A stretch of DNA of 64,000 nt from contig NC_087064.1 of assembly GCF_963678635.1 (NCBI RefSeq), forward strand, positions 9,525,671 to 9,589,670. The letters run 5' to 3'. Positions 1 to 10,600 of the stretch are shown one piece after another. How positions within the stretch are numbered: the first letter of the stretch is position 1; every line of letters begins with the position of its first letter. The stretch is from Symsagittifera roscoffensis (Eukaryota; Xenacoelomorpha; Acoela; Convolutidae). The notes beneath the pieces are model-generated. The model saw nothing but the letters and a program-made list of their open reading frames with translations, made no database searches and was not told where the DNA came from. A program made the position numbers and the translations under genes.

Positions 1-170
1 ATTTTTATTATGTATCTATGTTTATAGACAGGTAATCAAAGACCAAATAGATGGCCTTGACTGATATAAAATATCAGATGGCTGGGCGATACCATTCAGT
101 TGCTGTTTAAAACAGAATTATGTTCAGTTAGTTTTCTTAGTCCGAGTTACTTAGATATCGATAGCCACTC
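1..170 (+). repeat. 5' LTR (left end may be cut by the window)
   Basis: About 45-160 is strongly similar to 3270-3400. Shared blocks include GGCCTTGACTGATAT, AAATATCAGATGGCTG, GCGATACCATTCAGTTG and GTCCGAGTTACTTAGATA. The two LTRs differ at many positions, which indicates an old insertion. The exact right boundary is not certain; sequence after about 165 no longer matches the 3' copy. Confidence 0.7.
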
Positions 171-939
171 TTAGATATAAGAGCCCACTGAGTATTCCAC
201 CATTTAAGCAGAAGTCATCAGAAGAACCACCACTGGAATGGTCAAAGTAGGCAGCTATGATGGAGATGGCTGTGTTTGCCGAAGACGAGGTAGACATATG
301 GGTTTAATTAAGAACAAAACCTCCAGTGTTGAACCAAATGAACTAAATTACGCGGTTAAATTTATGGATAAACAGGAGCACAAAAGCGCAATAGAGATAT
401 CAGAAACCAAGAAAAAAGAGTCACTTGGGAAAAAACAAGGTAAAAATCAGAGACAAGGGTGTGCTTTGCAACAACATAACCAGGGATAAAAGTGAGAAGC
501 TATATCTTCTTATGTCTGGGTCAACGACAACTTAAACGGTCATATTGTGAAACTAAAAACAAAATCAGAAAACTTATTAACAAAAGCGGAGTCAGGAAGC
601 CCAATATCATTGTTACTGAAAAAATGGCAGAAAAGCTACGCCAAAACGACTGCTCCGCGATATTCAAGAAACTCCTCACACCGGCGGACGCCGCCCAAAA
701 CCTTGCCTGTCATAACGGACTTTATATTGTTTCAAAACGACGCCTGATAATTGCGGTGGAATCCGGAAGATGAATCATCCGATCGCCACTGTTCATCATG
801 ATCAAAAAGCAAACTTCATCGGGCGGAACTTTCTACGGAAATTGATAATGACAAAAGGGTAAACAATCACGGACAAACAGTATTACATAAGGCGTTTCAA
901 AAAATTCAATGACGAAAACTTAGTACTTTGCCGGATAGT

Positions 940-1155
940 AGCAAACTTTCTTGTGAACAAAACGAATGGTTCGGCTACAAGGTAAGTAGCGAAGGCCTAC
1001 TACCAGTAACACAAAAAACAAAGGCAATACAAAAGCTCTCTAAACCAAAAAAATTAAACAACCAAGAAGCTTCTTGGGCTCCATACACCATTTTACGAGA
1101 GGCACTCCCAACCTCACAAAAACAGCATCCACACAAAAACTACGAAAGGCTATAA
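940..1155 (+). pseudogene. Gypsy pol fragment: RT/RNase H connection
   Basis: The frame resembles the stretch after the reverse-transcriptase palm in Ty3/gypsy polyproteins: a 'FGYKVSSEGLLP' block (family pattern FLGHxVSxxGI.P), then a K.AI..L..PK block and a SWA block (family SFLGL). No YxDD catalytic box is found upstream, so the palm is deleted or decayed. The frame is short and closed by stops. It is a relic of the flanking LTR element. Confidence 0.6.
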
Positions 1156-1719
1156 TGGGCGATTCATCCCTGATAGCGCATGGGTCCGAGGGAGAGGTAG
1201 CTCCTAAAAATCACACATCACAACTCCTCGCTCACCTAATGACGTGCTAATGACGTGCAATCACAAACAGAGCTAACAATACGAGTACTGCGGTAGTGGA
1301 GTCGACCCTCAGCTTTTCTGCATTGAAGCAAATTTGCCAAACGAGGCCCCGCCGACAATGTGCGGTACATAACTAGAGGGTAGCCACGAACTAATTGTGG
1401 CAAGTGTCGTGGAAACAGCAGACCGAGCTACATCAACGGAGGCGAAAGAGGATACACCACTCTATTGAAAGAAACTACAGCAAGTTGTCGGGTTCAAAAT
1501 TTTAGACGCGGCCACCCACAGGGACACAAACATCCAGCCAATAATCAATTTCGTTCAGAAACGGGACTGGGAAACGGGACAATTGCACCAAACCATTCTA
1601 GGAAGCTTACAACTACCGGGGCGGCGGCCATGCTCAACTTGTGCAAAAATATCTGGTTCCCCAAAATACACAATCGTCCAGATGGAAATTCTTAGCTCTC
1701 CACAAAAGTGTAGAGCTAA

Positions 1720-2040
1720 AAAGTTTCATTTTTTCTGTAAAGCCAACAACATCAAACTTATTTCGGGACCGTAGATGATCACACATCCAGAGGGGTTGTG
1801 CAGCGTCTAATCCGAACACTAAAGCGCAGTTTAGGGGTTATGCGAAAAGACGGAAAAAACTCCACATATAAGTTAGCCTCGGACGTCTTCGAAATCATAA
1901 AAACATTAAAAATAACACAGCAAGAAACCACAAAAATCTCTCTTTTCGACGCCCACATGGGCCCAAATCCCAAAACATGACTATCCAACCTGGCAACAAC
2001 TAGCTCACCAAAAAACATAAACTGTGAAAACGCAAAACAC
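1720..2040 (+). pseudogene. Gypsy integrase fragment
   Basis: Reading around a stop at about 1772, the sequence shows an HFFCKANNIKLISGP block and then an R.LRTLKRSLGVM block. This corresponds to the second half of the retroviral-type integrase catalytic core (consensus C...I......P..P..NG..ER...TLK). It is followed by a 'LFDAHMGPNPKT' block, typical of the segment after the core in gypsy elements (SPFEAHFGRKPN). The catalytic D,D residues upstream cannot be placed confidently. Confidence 0.65.
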
Positions 2041-2049
2041 ACTTGTTTA

Positions 2050-3205
2050 GATCGGAAAAAAATCTGATGTAATCACCTCTCCAAGCAGAAATCATGCACT
2101 ACTTTCAATGCTGGTCTGAAAAAGAAACAAAAATAACACGACGGCCCATGAAGAATCTTCCAGAACCACCGAATACGTCCCTGATAGACGGGGATCCCTC
2201 TTCTAAAAGTAGCACAGATGTGACAACAAGATATTCACTAGCTAAGGAAAAGGAAGCTTTAAATCTAAGATATAAAGGAACACAAGAACAAGTAGACACT
2301 AACAATTAAAAACACATACAACAGGTAGCTATAGCTAGAAAGACATTCAGTCTCGAAACAAAAGTTAAAGACCTAAAATACAAACGATCGAAGATAGAAT
2401 TTTAGCATATACACTGCACACAGCTTGGGCATAAATGAAGGGGAAAAAACCTCGCTCAACACCGAAATTACGCTTAGAGGAACATAAAAAAGGGCAAAAA
2501 ACGGATGTCTCGTCTAGCGATGGGTGGTCGTCCACAGCTTCAAAAAACTCAGATCCCTCCCCCAAAAGACAGGGCACCAAAACAACACCGCCGCCGCAGC
2601 TTTAAACAACCACAGAACCAACAAGAAAATCCACACGAACCCAACGGGCCACACTAATTTCAACTTTGGTAAACCCAATCCCAATCAACACCATCGATGC
2701 CCCACCAAATTTTTAATCGCGTCTCCAGAGAAACAAACTACGGGCACCCCGGCTAACACAAGCAACAAAAGCTTCATCCGAGAAATGAGTTTTTTTTAAA
2801 AAAAATCATCAGAATTTTTGGGGTGTAAGAAACTTTTTGAAATGATAAAACCGAAGAAAAAGGACAGCGACCCCATAAGCGTAATAGATTTGATCTCCCC
2901 TTGTGAGAGCCCAAAGAAGACTATACTGGCCCATGACAAATCGAAAGAGGAGGCGAACGCCACAGAGGAAACGAAAAGTTCCAGAAGGAGGAAGAGGCTC
3001 CATCAGCGCCGCTGACAATAACTAAAAACACACCTATCACAACAACGCTCGCGGAGGCAGAGACACGACAAGGAAAAGACAATAAGCGGAATTAAAGGAG
3101 AGGCAATCAAACAGTCTCATGTGGACTATAAAACTCAAGTCCGAAAGGGACTACAAAACTAATAATTAGTCTCACTCGGACGATAAACCTCCACTTTTTC
3201 CACGA
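2050..3205 (+). other. 3' interior of the LTR element, no recognisable gene
   Basis: Short Lys/Ser/Thr-rich open frames occur (2094-2309, 2524-2799, 2818-3015) with no motif I recognise. They may be the decayed integrase tail or an extra 3' reading frame. Immediately before the 3' LTR is a purine stretch, GAGGGGGAA at 3204-3212, in the place expected for a polypurine tract. Confidence 0.4.
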
Positions 3206-3212
3206 GGGGGAA

Positions 3213-3412
3213 TGTCTTCCGTCCGGATTGGCATATATTAATTATATAAACCTATACTTATATAGAGCTAGTCAGATACCAAATGAATGGCCTTGACTGA
3301 TATGAAATATCAGATGGCTGAGCGATACCATTCAGTTGGTGTTGAATTCAGATGTATGTTCAGTTACTTTTCGTAGTCCGAGTTACTTAGATACCTATAG
3401 CTAACCCGTTCG
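3213..3412 (+). repeat. 3' LTR
   Basis: It starts TG at 3213, directly after a purine tract, and matches the 5' LTR over about 3250-3405. Similarity stops near 3412, where an unrelated dispersed repeat begins, so its right end is probably truncated. Confidence 0.65.
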
Positions 3413-3424
3413 GATTTTAGAGAA

Positions 3425-3715
3425 ACTCATACGTTACAGTATGACAGGCGCCTTTGGCGCCAAACTATACTAGTTTTGAGTGGGAGTGCGTGCCCAAAAA
3501 ACGCAATTTTGTGGTCAAAATTTTCCTTAAAATGCTTTTTTGGCCCTCTTTTGTCATAAATTTGCCTTTTGCACCAAAATTTTGTCAAAACGGGGTCTTT
3601 ATAGTGATTTGGGAGCGCTCAGAAAATTAATTTGGTAAACCTAAAAAAGAGGTCGACAAAATTTCCTTTTTAAAAAAATTCGCCCCTTCGAGATAATCCT
3701 AGATGCGCCCCTGAT
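3425..3715 (+). repeat. Dispersed repeat family R2, copy 1
   Basis: Shares blocks with 24205-24545 and, on the opposite strand, with 5236-5425: a GGCGCCTTTGGCGCC-like palindrome, then ACTAGTTTTGA.TGGGAG, then GCG(C/T)(G)CCCAAAAAACGC and TGGTCAAAATTTTCC. No coding capacity is seen and no terminal repeat is evident. It lies against the truncated 3' LTR. Confidence 0.6.
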
Positions 3716-4530
3716 TAAAACATTTTTTGCTTTTTTTTTACGAAACACTTGAACTCTTTTAGGAAAAATTTGAAAACTACCGAGAGAGCGTGAATCTTGT
3801 GATGAATACAATTAATAGACACAGAACCGACTCAAAGCACCTCCCTCTCTTTAATTCTGGTTGCTAAGTTTTTATTCCCGTTCCATATCAGAGCTTTTCG
3901 CTTTGAAAAGTTATTTTTTGGGTTTTTGGCAGACCATAAGTTTTTTTTTTTTTTAAAATTTGATGGGCAAATTTTCTCAATTTTTAAAAAAAGCCTCTCT
4001 CAAAATTGATTGAGCTCGTTTCAGCTAATATAACAGAAGAAATATCAACAATGTCTGGCGTATAATTCAAAAACTACAAAAGATATAGAGATCTGAAACC
4101 ACACATGTATTTCATAGACAGTGTCTATCAGGTATTTTTTAGACAGAATTAGTGTTTGTCGATTGTTCTTTGGCGGTGAATGTTTATCAAACAAAAACTT
4201 TAATCAAAAAGAATTAACTTTCTTTTCGATTATTCGACTTCACACATTTTTTCAGACAAAGCTTTATTTATCTCAAAATGGTTGTTTTATCTGACTGAAG
4301 GATCTAGTTTTACTTCAAGTTTATGTTGACTTTAGATGACATTTGCCAGAGAAAGAATGAAACAACCACATCTGGAGATCAAGTGTTTCTAACTAAAATT
4401 AGAAAAAACTTTTCGATATGTTTTATTTGCTTTTGAAAACTTCCTAGTAGTAAAATCCGTTCCAAATCACAAGAACCAAATTTCAAACTCAAAACTGTGT
4501 TAATTTCATCACAAAGGACAAACTCAAACC
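3716..4530. other. Upstream region of the carbonic anhydrase gene
   Basis: AT-rich DNA with no gene or clear mobile element. It must hold the promoter and 5' UTR of the gene starting at 4531 unless there is an upstream non-coding exon. I could not pick a convincing TATA box or initiator. The start-codon context is AAACC-ATG-C. Confidence 0.4.
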
Positions 4531-4609
4531 ATGCTTGCGTTTTCCATTTTGATTGCCTTAATTTTGTCTGAGTATACAGCGTCAGCGGATGGTTGGAACT
4601 ATGATTTCC
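4531..4609 (+). CDS. Carbonic anhydrase exon 1: signal peptide
   Basis: Encodes [19 protein letters not shown], a short hydrophobic signal peptide with an A-S-A type cleavage site, then DGWNYDF, the usual start of an alpha-carbonic anhydrase (W.Y). It ends with a single base of a split codon before the donor GTAAGT at 4610. That base joins AA of exon 2 to give Gln, which restores the frame into GKDW. The ATG is chosen because it directly starts the signal peptide. Confidence 0.85.
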
Positions 4610-7600
4610 GTAAGTCAGATAGAAATTCAAGAATCCTATTTTTGTAAAACTGTTAAGGTCTTGATTGCTTTTCAAATAGACTATGATACGAATTTATGAA
4701 ACCAACAATTTTCGAGCCAACATAGCTGCAAAACATAAGTAATTTTTTCTGAATTTTGAGCTCATTAACTCGGTCATCAGTATCTTTCAGAGGGTCTACA
4801 AACTTAGGTAAAGAATGAAACACTTCGCTTAAAAGTCGAAAACTGCCAAACAAAAATCCTTTCGGACCATACGATTCCTTAACTTTTTTCAAAGATCGGA
4901 ACAACAAACTATGATTTGTGTTTCTTTGACGGTTTTGCGAAAAAAAATTATTCCAATGTTTTAAGAGAAAAAACGTGAACCTAGAAGATTGCAAACGTGT
5001 GAAGCTACAACGTTCAAACTTCTTCAAGGTTATGAACAGGATCGTAAATGTAGGTTTTGCGTATTTTTCTGAAGTTTCCCGCGTCAACTTTGTTCCGCGT
5101 TTTTCCCCAGCTGACTTTTGCTCAGCAATTTATACGACGATTAGTGAAGGAACAGACAAACATTTGGCAGCATACTTCAGAGTGCATGAGCATTTTGCGC
5201 AATGCACGAATGGTACTGTCTGATTACGACTTTCGAAATAATGCGCGCGCTCCCCCCTCAAAATTAGTTTATTTTGGAGCCAAAGGCGCCTTTAGAAAAA
5301 TTTAGGGTCTGTCATCAAAAATGGACATCAGAAAATAGTGCGAAGAAGGGGGACCCTTTGGGTCGGCAGGGGGTCGAATCCCTGAGAAGGGGGAAAGCTA
5401 CCGCCCCCCCCAAATCCGCCCCTGCTTACGCTTGTGGTTTTTTGTTCCTTGAAGATATGGACACCCTGTGCTCGAAACAAATTTTATACTTCAAATAATT
5501 TTGTAAAATTTTGCGGTTCAAAATTGCCAATTTGGTCAGGCTCTGGACTAATTTAGGCGCGCGGTGCAGATTTTGTTGAGCGAAGATGAAAACCCTTTGA
5601 ATTTTACTATTCAGGGTTTTGAATTCCGGGTTTTGCATTTATAAACAATGGGTCTTCTTTTTATTACATATTATTTTCATTCCACAAAAATAAGTTTTGG
5701 ATGGAACACATTGTTTTTACCAGCACCGAGCGCCCATGGATCATAATCGATTATATAATCATAATATGGTCAGTAGCTATATAATGACAAAAGAATCGAT
5801 TATAATCCATTTAAATGGATTATAATCCTAAAAAATTTTTTGTCAATATAATCCACAATAATCGATGAAAATCAATTTAAAATGAATTATAATCCTAAAT
5901 CTTTCGGTTATAATGAATTTTTTCGAGAAGCTATTCATGAAACTTACAATTTTTTCAAATTTATCTCATTTACTGTTGAGGGCAGTTGCTACGCGTTTTG
6001 TTTCATAAAATGTTACAATTCACAATAAAACATATATTTTTTGTCCCTACTTTTTTAATTCATCGCAGTTCAACACTTCATTTTACTGTCTTTTTACCAC
6101 AACCGCCTTTCGCAAGGGGAAGGGGTAGGGTTTGAACGGTGGTATGAGGGGGGAACTATTTAATGATATAGTTGGGGGGGGGGGGGGGGGAGAGGAGGGG
6201 GGTGTACCCCCTCAACCGCTTGTTTACCCCCCCCCCCCGTTTAGTTTTGTTTTGTTTTTTTTGGGGGGGGGGGGTAATGTTGATGTTTTTCGGATTATTT
6301 ATTTTGTTTTCTTTTTTGCATTAATCACCAAATCAATGCCAAAACTTCAACTGCCACTGAATTGACTTACCAGAACCAGAAGTTTGTTCCTCATCCAATG
6401 CATTTGTGTCTAGGCCTGCAGTATTGCTGCTTTTAATATCTATATATCAATCTCAATAACTTCCTGAGCACAAAGATACCTTGATCAGTAGTTGTCAATA
6501 ATTATTCGGCTAATCGAGCACTTCAGGGAGCAAACATAGCGGATGAGTGTTCTCAGTTTGGCAACTATCCTTAAACTGTGATTTAGTTTTTTCTCGATAG
6601 CCCAGCCAACGTTTTGATTAATGAAAACATCCTGCGTTGCTCCTACCAAAATTTCTACAAAATCCCAAATGAGAGGCTGATGACAATCTTCAAAAATTGT
6701 AACCAGCTATCCAAATTGCCCCCTTCAGCAGGTATTGAGCGTCGATCTTTGTCGCTTTTATCAGCATTTCGCCTTTCTGCATCGTTATCAATATTTTATT
6801 GCCTTTGTGGATATTTTGTTTGATTGTTCTCGAGAATGTAACGCTTGTAAACGTGTGCCGACAACGAAGTTCTGTTTGATGTCCCAGTTTGTAATTGATT
6901 TAACGTGTGAGCTATTCAGGTAACTTTATTCCTAAAGAGTGAGCCAGAAGGAAGTATCTCGCGATAAACCTCGCGGCGTCATCATGCTCTGGGCAGCTTT
7001 TGTCATACCGTTGCCCGATAGTTTTCTGCAGATTGATTCATTATTGATATGATTACTAAACCATTTAAAAGCAGATCAATTGCGAGATCTTAATTAAATC
7101 ATATACCATAAAAATGCCAAAAACAAAACAATTTTGGGCAGTTTTGACTGTTCAAATGCCCGATGGCCCACTCTTTCTTTGACTAAAGTACAAACTTGTA
7201 GTTCTCAAACTCAAAGACAAGTTTCCACTGGACACAAAAACCGAGTTTGTTTCCTTGAAGCCTTATTTGTACTTGATTTTTCCCAAAAGAAATCAGCAGT
7301 GAAATTTGCTTCGATAACTAGCTTCAATTTCTAGTCTATTATGGAAAAAAAATTTAGACGGCGGACAATTTTTTGTCTTGTTGTACTTGTTTTTCCATAA
7401 AAGATATTTTTTTAATTGGAAGAGATTTTTATGAACAAGTTTTTTGGCACATTAGTGTTTGAAAAACAAGTTTTTGCCGACAGAAGTCTGGTGGCTTTCT
7501 TCGACGCAGTTGTTTTTTGCGCAAAAAAAATTTCCATGATAAATGTCCGTCAACAAAAAGTTTTCAAAACAACTCCGCGTCGAGTACATTTCGAGCTTCA

Positions 7601-10600
7601 GGAGAATAAACTAGGTTTATTTCGTGCACTGGAAGTTTATATATGAACCGTTCTATTTTCTGAGTCAAGTTCAAGGAGAGGGTAGACCATGAAAGAAAAA
7701 CAAAATTCTTTCGAGATATAAGTCCCCAGTTTTGATCTGGTACGCGAACACCGCAAAGTTTTCATCAAAAATTTATTTTGATTTGATTTTGAAAATCCAG
7801 TTTTCTCGCTGTCCTATAGCTATCCGAACAAGCATCCGCTTTCGTTTCGATTCGCTTGTTTTGCCATACGCAAAACTATTCCGGAATTTACAGATAGCTT
7901 CTCCGTATTCGCTGTGGGTTTGCTACCGCTTGTTTTTGTTCAAAGTGATTTTATGCTTTACTTGTGCTCTTTCTCAACCTTTAAGATGACGCACCTTCAA
8001 TCCTAAACTCACCTCAATTTGCCAATTATTTTAATGTAGTCTTTATTTTATCATGTTAATTCGGCAATACTTCTTTTTTTTCTAACGAAACCCTATTTTT
8101 TCTTGCTTTCACACCCGCCGAAACAAGTTTTTTAGAGGATTTATTTTAAGTTGTTTACTGTGTGAAAACTCAAGATCCATTTCTAGCAGATTTGCAACCG
8201 CTGAATCTTTTTTCATGATCAAGAAAGATTTCACCTAGCTTGAACCAGCTGAAGATTGAAATTTTACGCAATCAGGTTTTCTGTTCGTATAACTCTACCA
8301 TAGGGGATTCTCGCAACTATCCTCGAATCATCTTTGCTCGGTTTTGAGGGTTAAAAACCAGAAATATTTGCTACAAGCCTTGAAATAATAGCTGTCAGGC
8401 ACAGAAATGGTACCACCATGTACTATTTTTTTTAGTATTTCGAGGTTCAGTTGATCTTTATCTCACATCATTATCCAAAACTTTGTAGATTTTGGAGCGT
8501 TTCCGAAATTTGCGTCACGTTTGATAAATTTTTCTCCGTTAAACGTTAAAAGAATAAAACCAATGTTGTAAGGGCAGTAGTCGCTTGTCTGCTAAACCAG
8601 TGGGTTTCTCATATATGAGTACAAAAATAAAATTTTGCCGCGACAAAAGCCGATGTTTTGTGTTTTTTTTTAAGGAAAAAATATTGAAAAGACTCACTTT
8701 TTTATCGAACAATTTGTGCAAGGATGGAATGAACTTGAAAAAGTCAATGAATCTGAGGTATTGTCGCTCTGTATAATACTAGTGTATGGTCAAGGCATTT
8801 TTCTGCTCAATGATAACTTTTGATCTTCATTGGACGATTCACGACTTCCCGAACATAGGGAAAACATCACTTTAACAATAGGTTTCTCTTGTCAATCAAA
8901 TCTACCGCATTGCTTAAAGCTGTTCTTGTCGAAAAATATTGTTTTGATTTTTTGAGCTCATTTAGTGAAAAGTTTTGATGCAACCGCTATAGAATGTCCA
9001 CAAGCTTCATGATTTCTTACAACTCAGTTAAATGATTGAGGTTAGACAAAAAGTATTCGGAGCAAGCAACCACGAAATTTTAAACAATTAACAAGAATGC
9101 TCGTATCAGGGCGAAGCCCTGAATGTTCCGACTGCCTTTTAAGGTCTATGGAGCATTAATATTATGAAAAATTTCAATGTAATACCTTTCGAATGATATA
9201 AAAAAATTCCGTCAAAAATGGCTAGTTAAAAAGTCGAAATTTGTCTGAAGAAAAAAAAAACCCACCCCGAGCACAAATATTCCGTTACTTTCGTATCAAA
9301 AGTCGGAACAACAAGCTGCGTAAACCATAATACTTGAAGGTACAAGTACTTAGAAGGTTTAGGATTTTATTTTTCTCAATCCAATTAACGTCAAAGCAGT
9401 TTTCAGAATTTTGCAAGAATGGGCAATTACATTTAATTTGTTCTGAATGATGAACTTTAGCAATCCGGTTTTAAGTGCAAAATGATGTTGAGTAGGTCCA
9501 AACAAAAGAGGCAGTTGAATGTGAAGTACTTAAGTTTTAGAGCTAATATCTATTTTATAGAAACATGGGAAGAAAATCCCTCTTTTTTTGATAAAACTCA
9601 AATTACTTTTGGGTTTATACTGTACTTCCAGTTGTGTATGTATCAAGGTTGTTCAAATCAGGTATTCACCCAGCTGGTGCGCTCGCTTTTTTTAACGAGA
9701 CAAACGTCGATGCTGAGTGTCAGATTATACTCAGCCGTAAATGAAAAGCAACTCATTTCTGATGGCAATGATTTCTGATTTTTTTCTTCAAAATTTGTGG
9801 TTTTCAAACACGGAAAGCAAGGTTTCTGTAAGATTGTCCAAATAATGGAGCAAAATTAACATTTTTTGATTGACGTTTGGCGATACCCATAAGCTGTTTA
9901 AGTCTGTAGGATCGAATGCATTTTTCCAGCCTATCCGAATCAATTTTTAATGCCATGCTCATCCCCGTTTTCATTCGTAGTTTGCATAAGCGTCTCTCCC
10001 CCCTCGAATTAAATATCATTAGAATCGGTTTTTGCTCTGTTTCCAGCTGAACCTTCTCAATAAAAGCCAACTTGGACGGATCTTTGACGATTTCTATGAC
10101 AATAATGAAATTTTGAATTTTGTTACTTTTTTGTCTCACTTAAACTGCAAAAGGTCACGAAAAAATTAACATATTGCAAATGTCCGAGAGTGGCATAAAA
10201 ACGGAACCAGTAGTACGTAAATCAGCTGATTTAACTCAATTAATAGATAAAATATGAGTTGATGCGAAATGAGCAGAGAAATTTTCTGGCTGATGAAAGC
10301 TAGAGTGACAATTATCACGAAAATCTTCAAAACGACCGTAAGTTTGGAGTGTATATTTCAGTTTGAAAACATTTGACTCTGGAAATGATCATTCATCGCA
10401 ATGATAAACTCAAGGTATTCTTCACGCTAATAGCGATTTTCAACCCATTTAATTGCATTTTTCAATAACAGAAGTTTCACTTGATAACTTTCAAGTTCGT
10501 TTGTCAAATGAACTTCAAAAAGATTTAAATCCAAGTGCATCTAAAGTGTTTTCAAAATACATCAAATATGAGAAACAAGTATGTGTGTCTTACCTATGGC

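Larger units (their letters stand above)
1..3412 (+). mobile_element. Decayed Ty3/gypsy-type LTR retrotransposon
   Basis: Two direct repeats (about 1-170 and 3213-3412) flank an interior with remnants of pol. About 940-1130 matches the segment between reverse transcriptase and RNase H of Ty3/gypsy elements (pattern FGYKVSSEGLLPVTQKTKAI, followed by a proline-containing linker). About 1724-2040 matches the end of an integrase core (HFFCKANNIKLISGP, then QRLIRTLKRSLGVM). The reverse-transcriptase catalytic core is missing and every frame is broken, so the copy is dead and internally deleted. The order LTR-RT-integrase-LTR gives the plus orientation. The left edge may extend before the window. 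Confidence 0.75.

Noticed and set aside
238-489. Possible gag start in the LTR element
   Set aside because: The position fits, but the 83-codon Lys-rich frame shows no Cys-His knuckle or other gag motif.
4653-5087. 144-codon minus-strand frame in intron 1
   Set aside because: No recognisable domain, composition follows the local AT-rich DNA, no splice or promoter support; treated as a chance frame.
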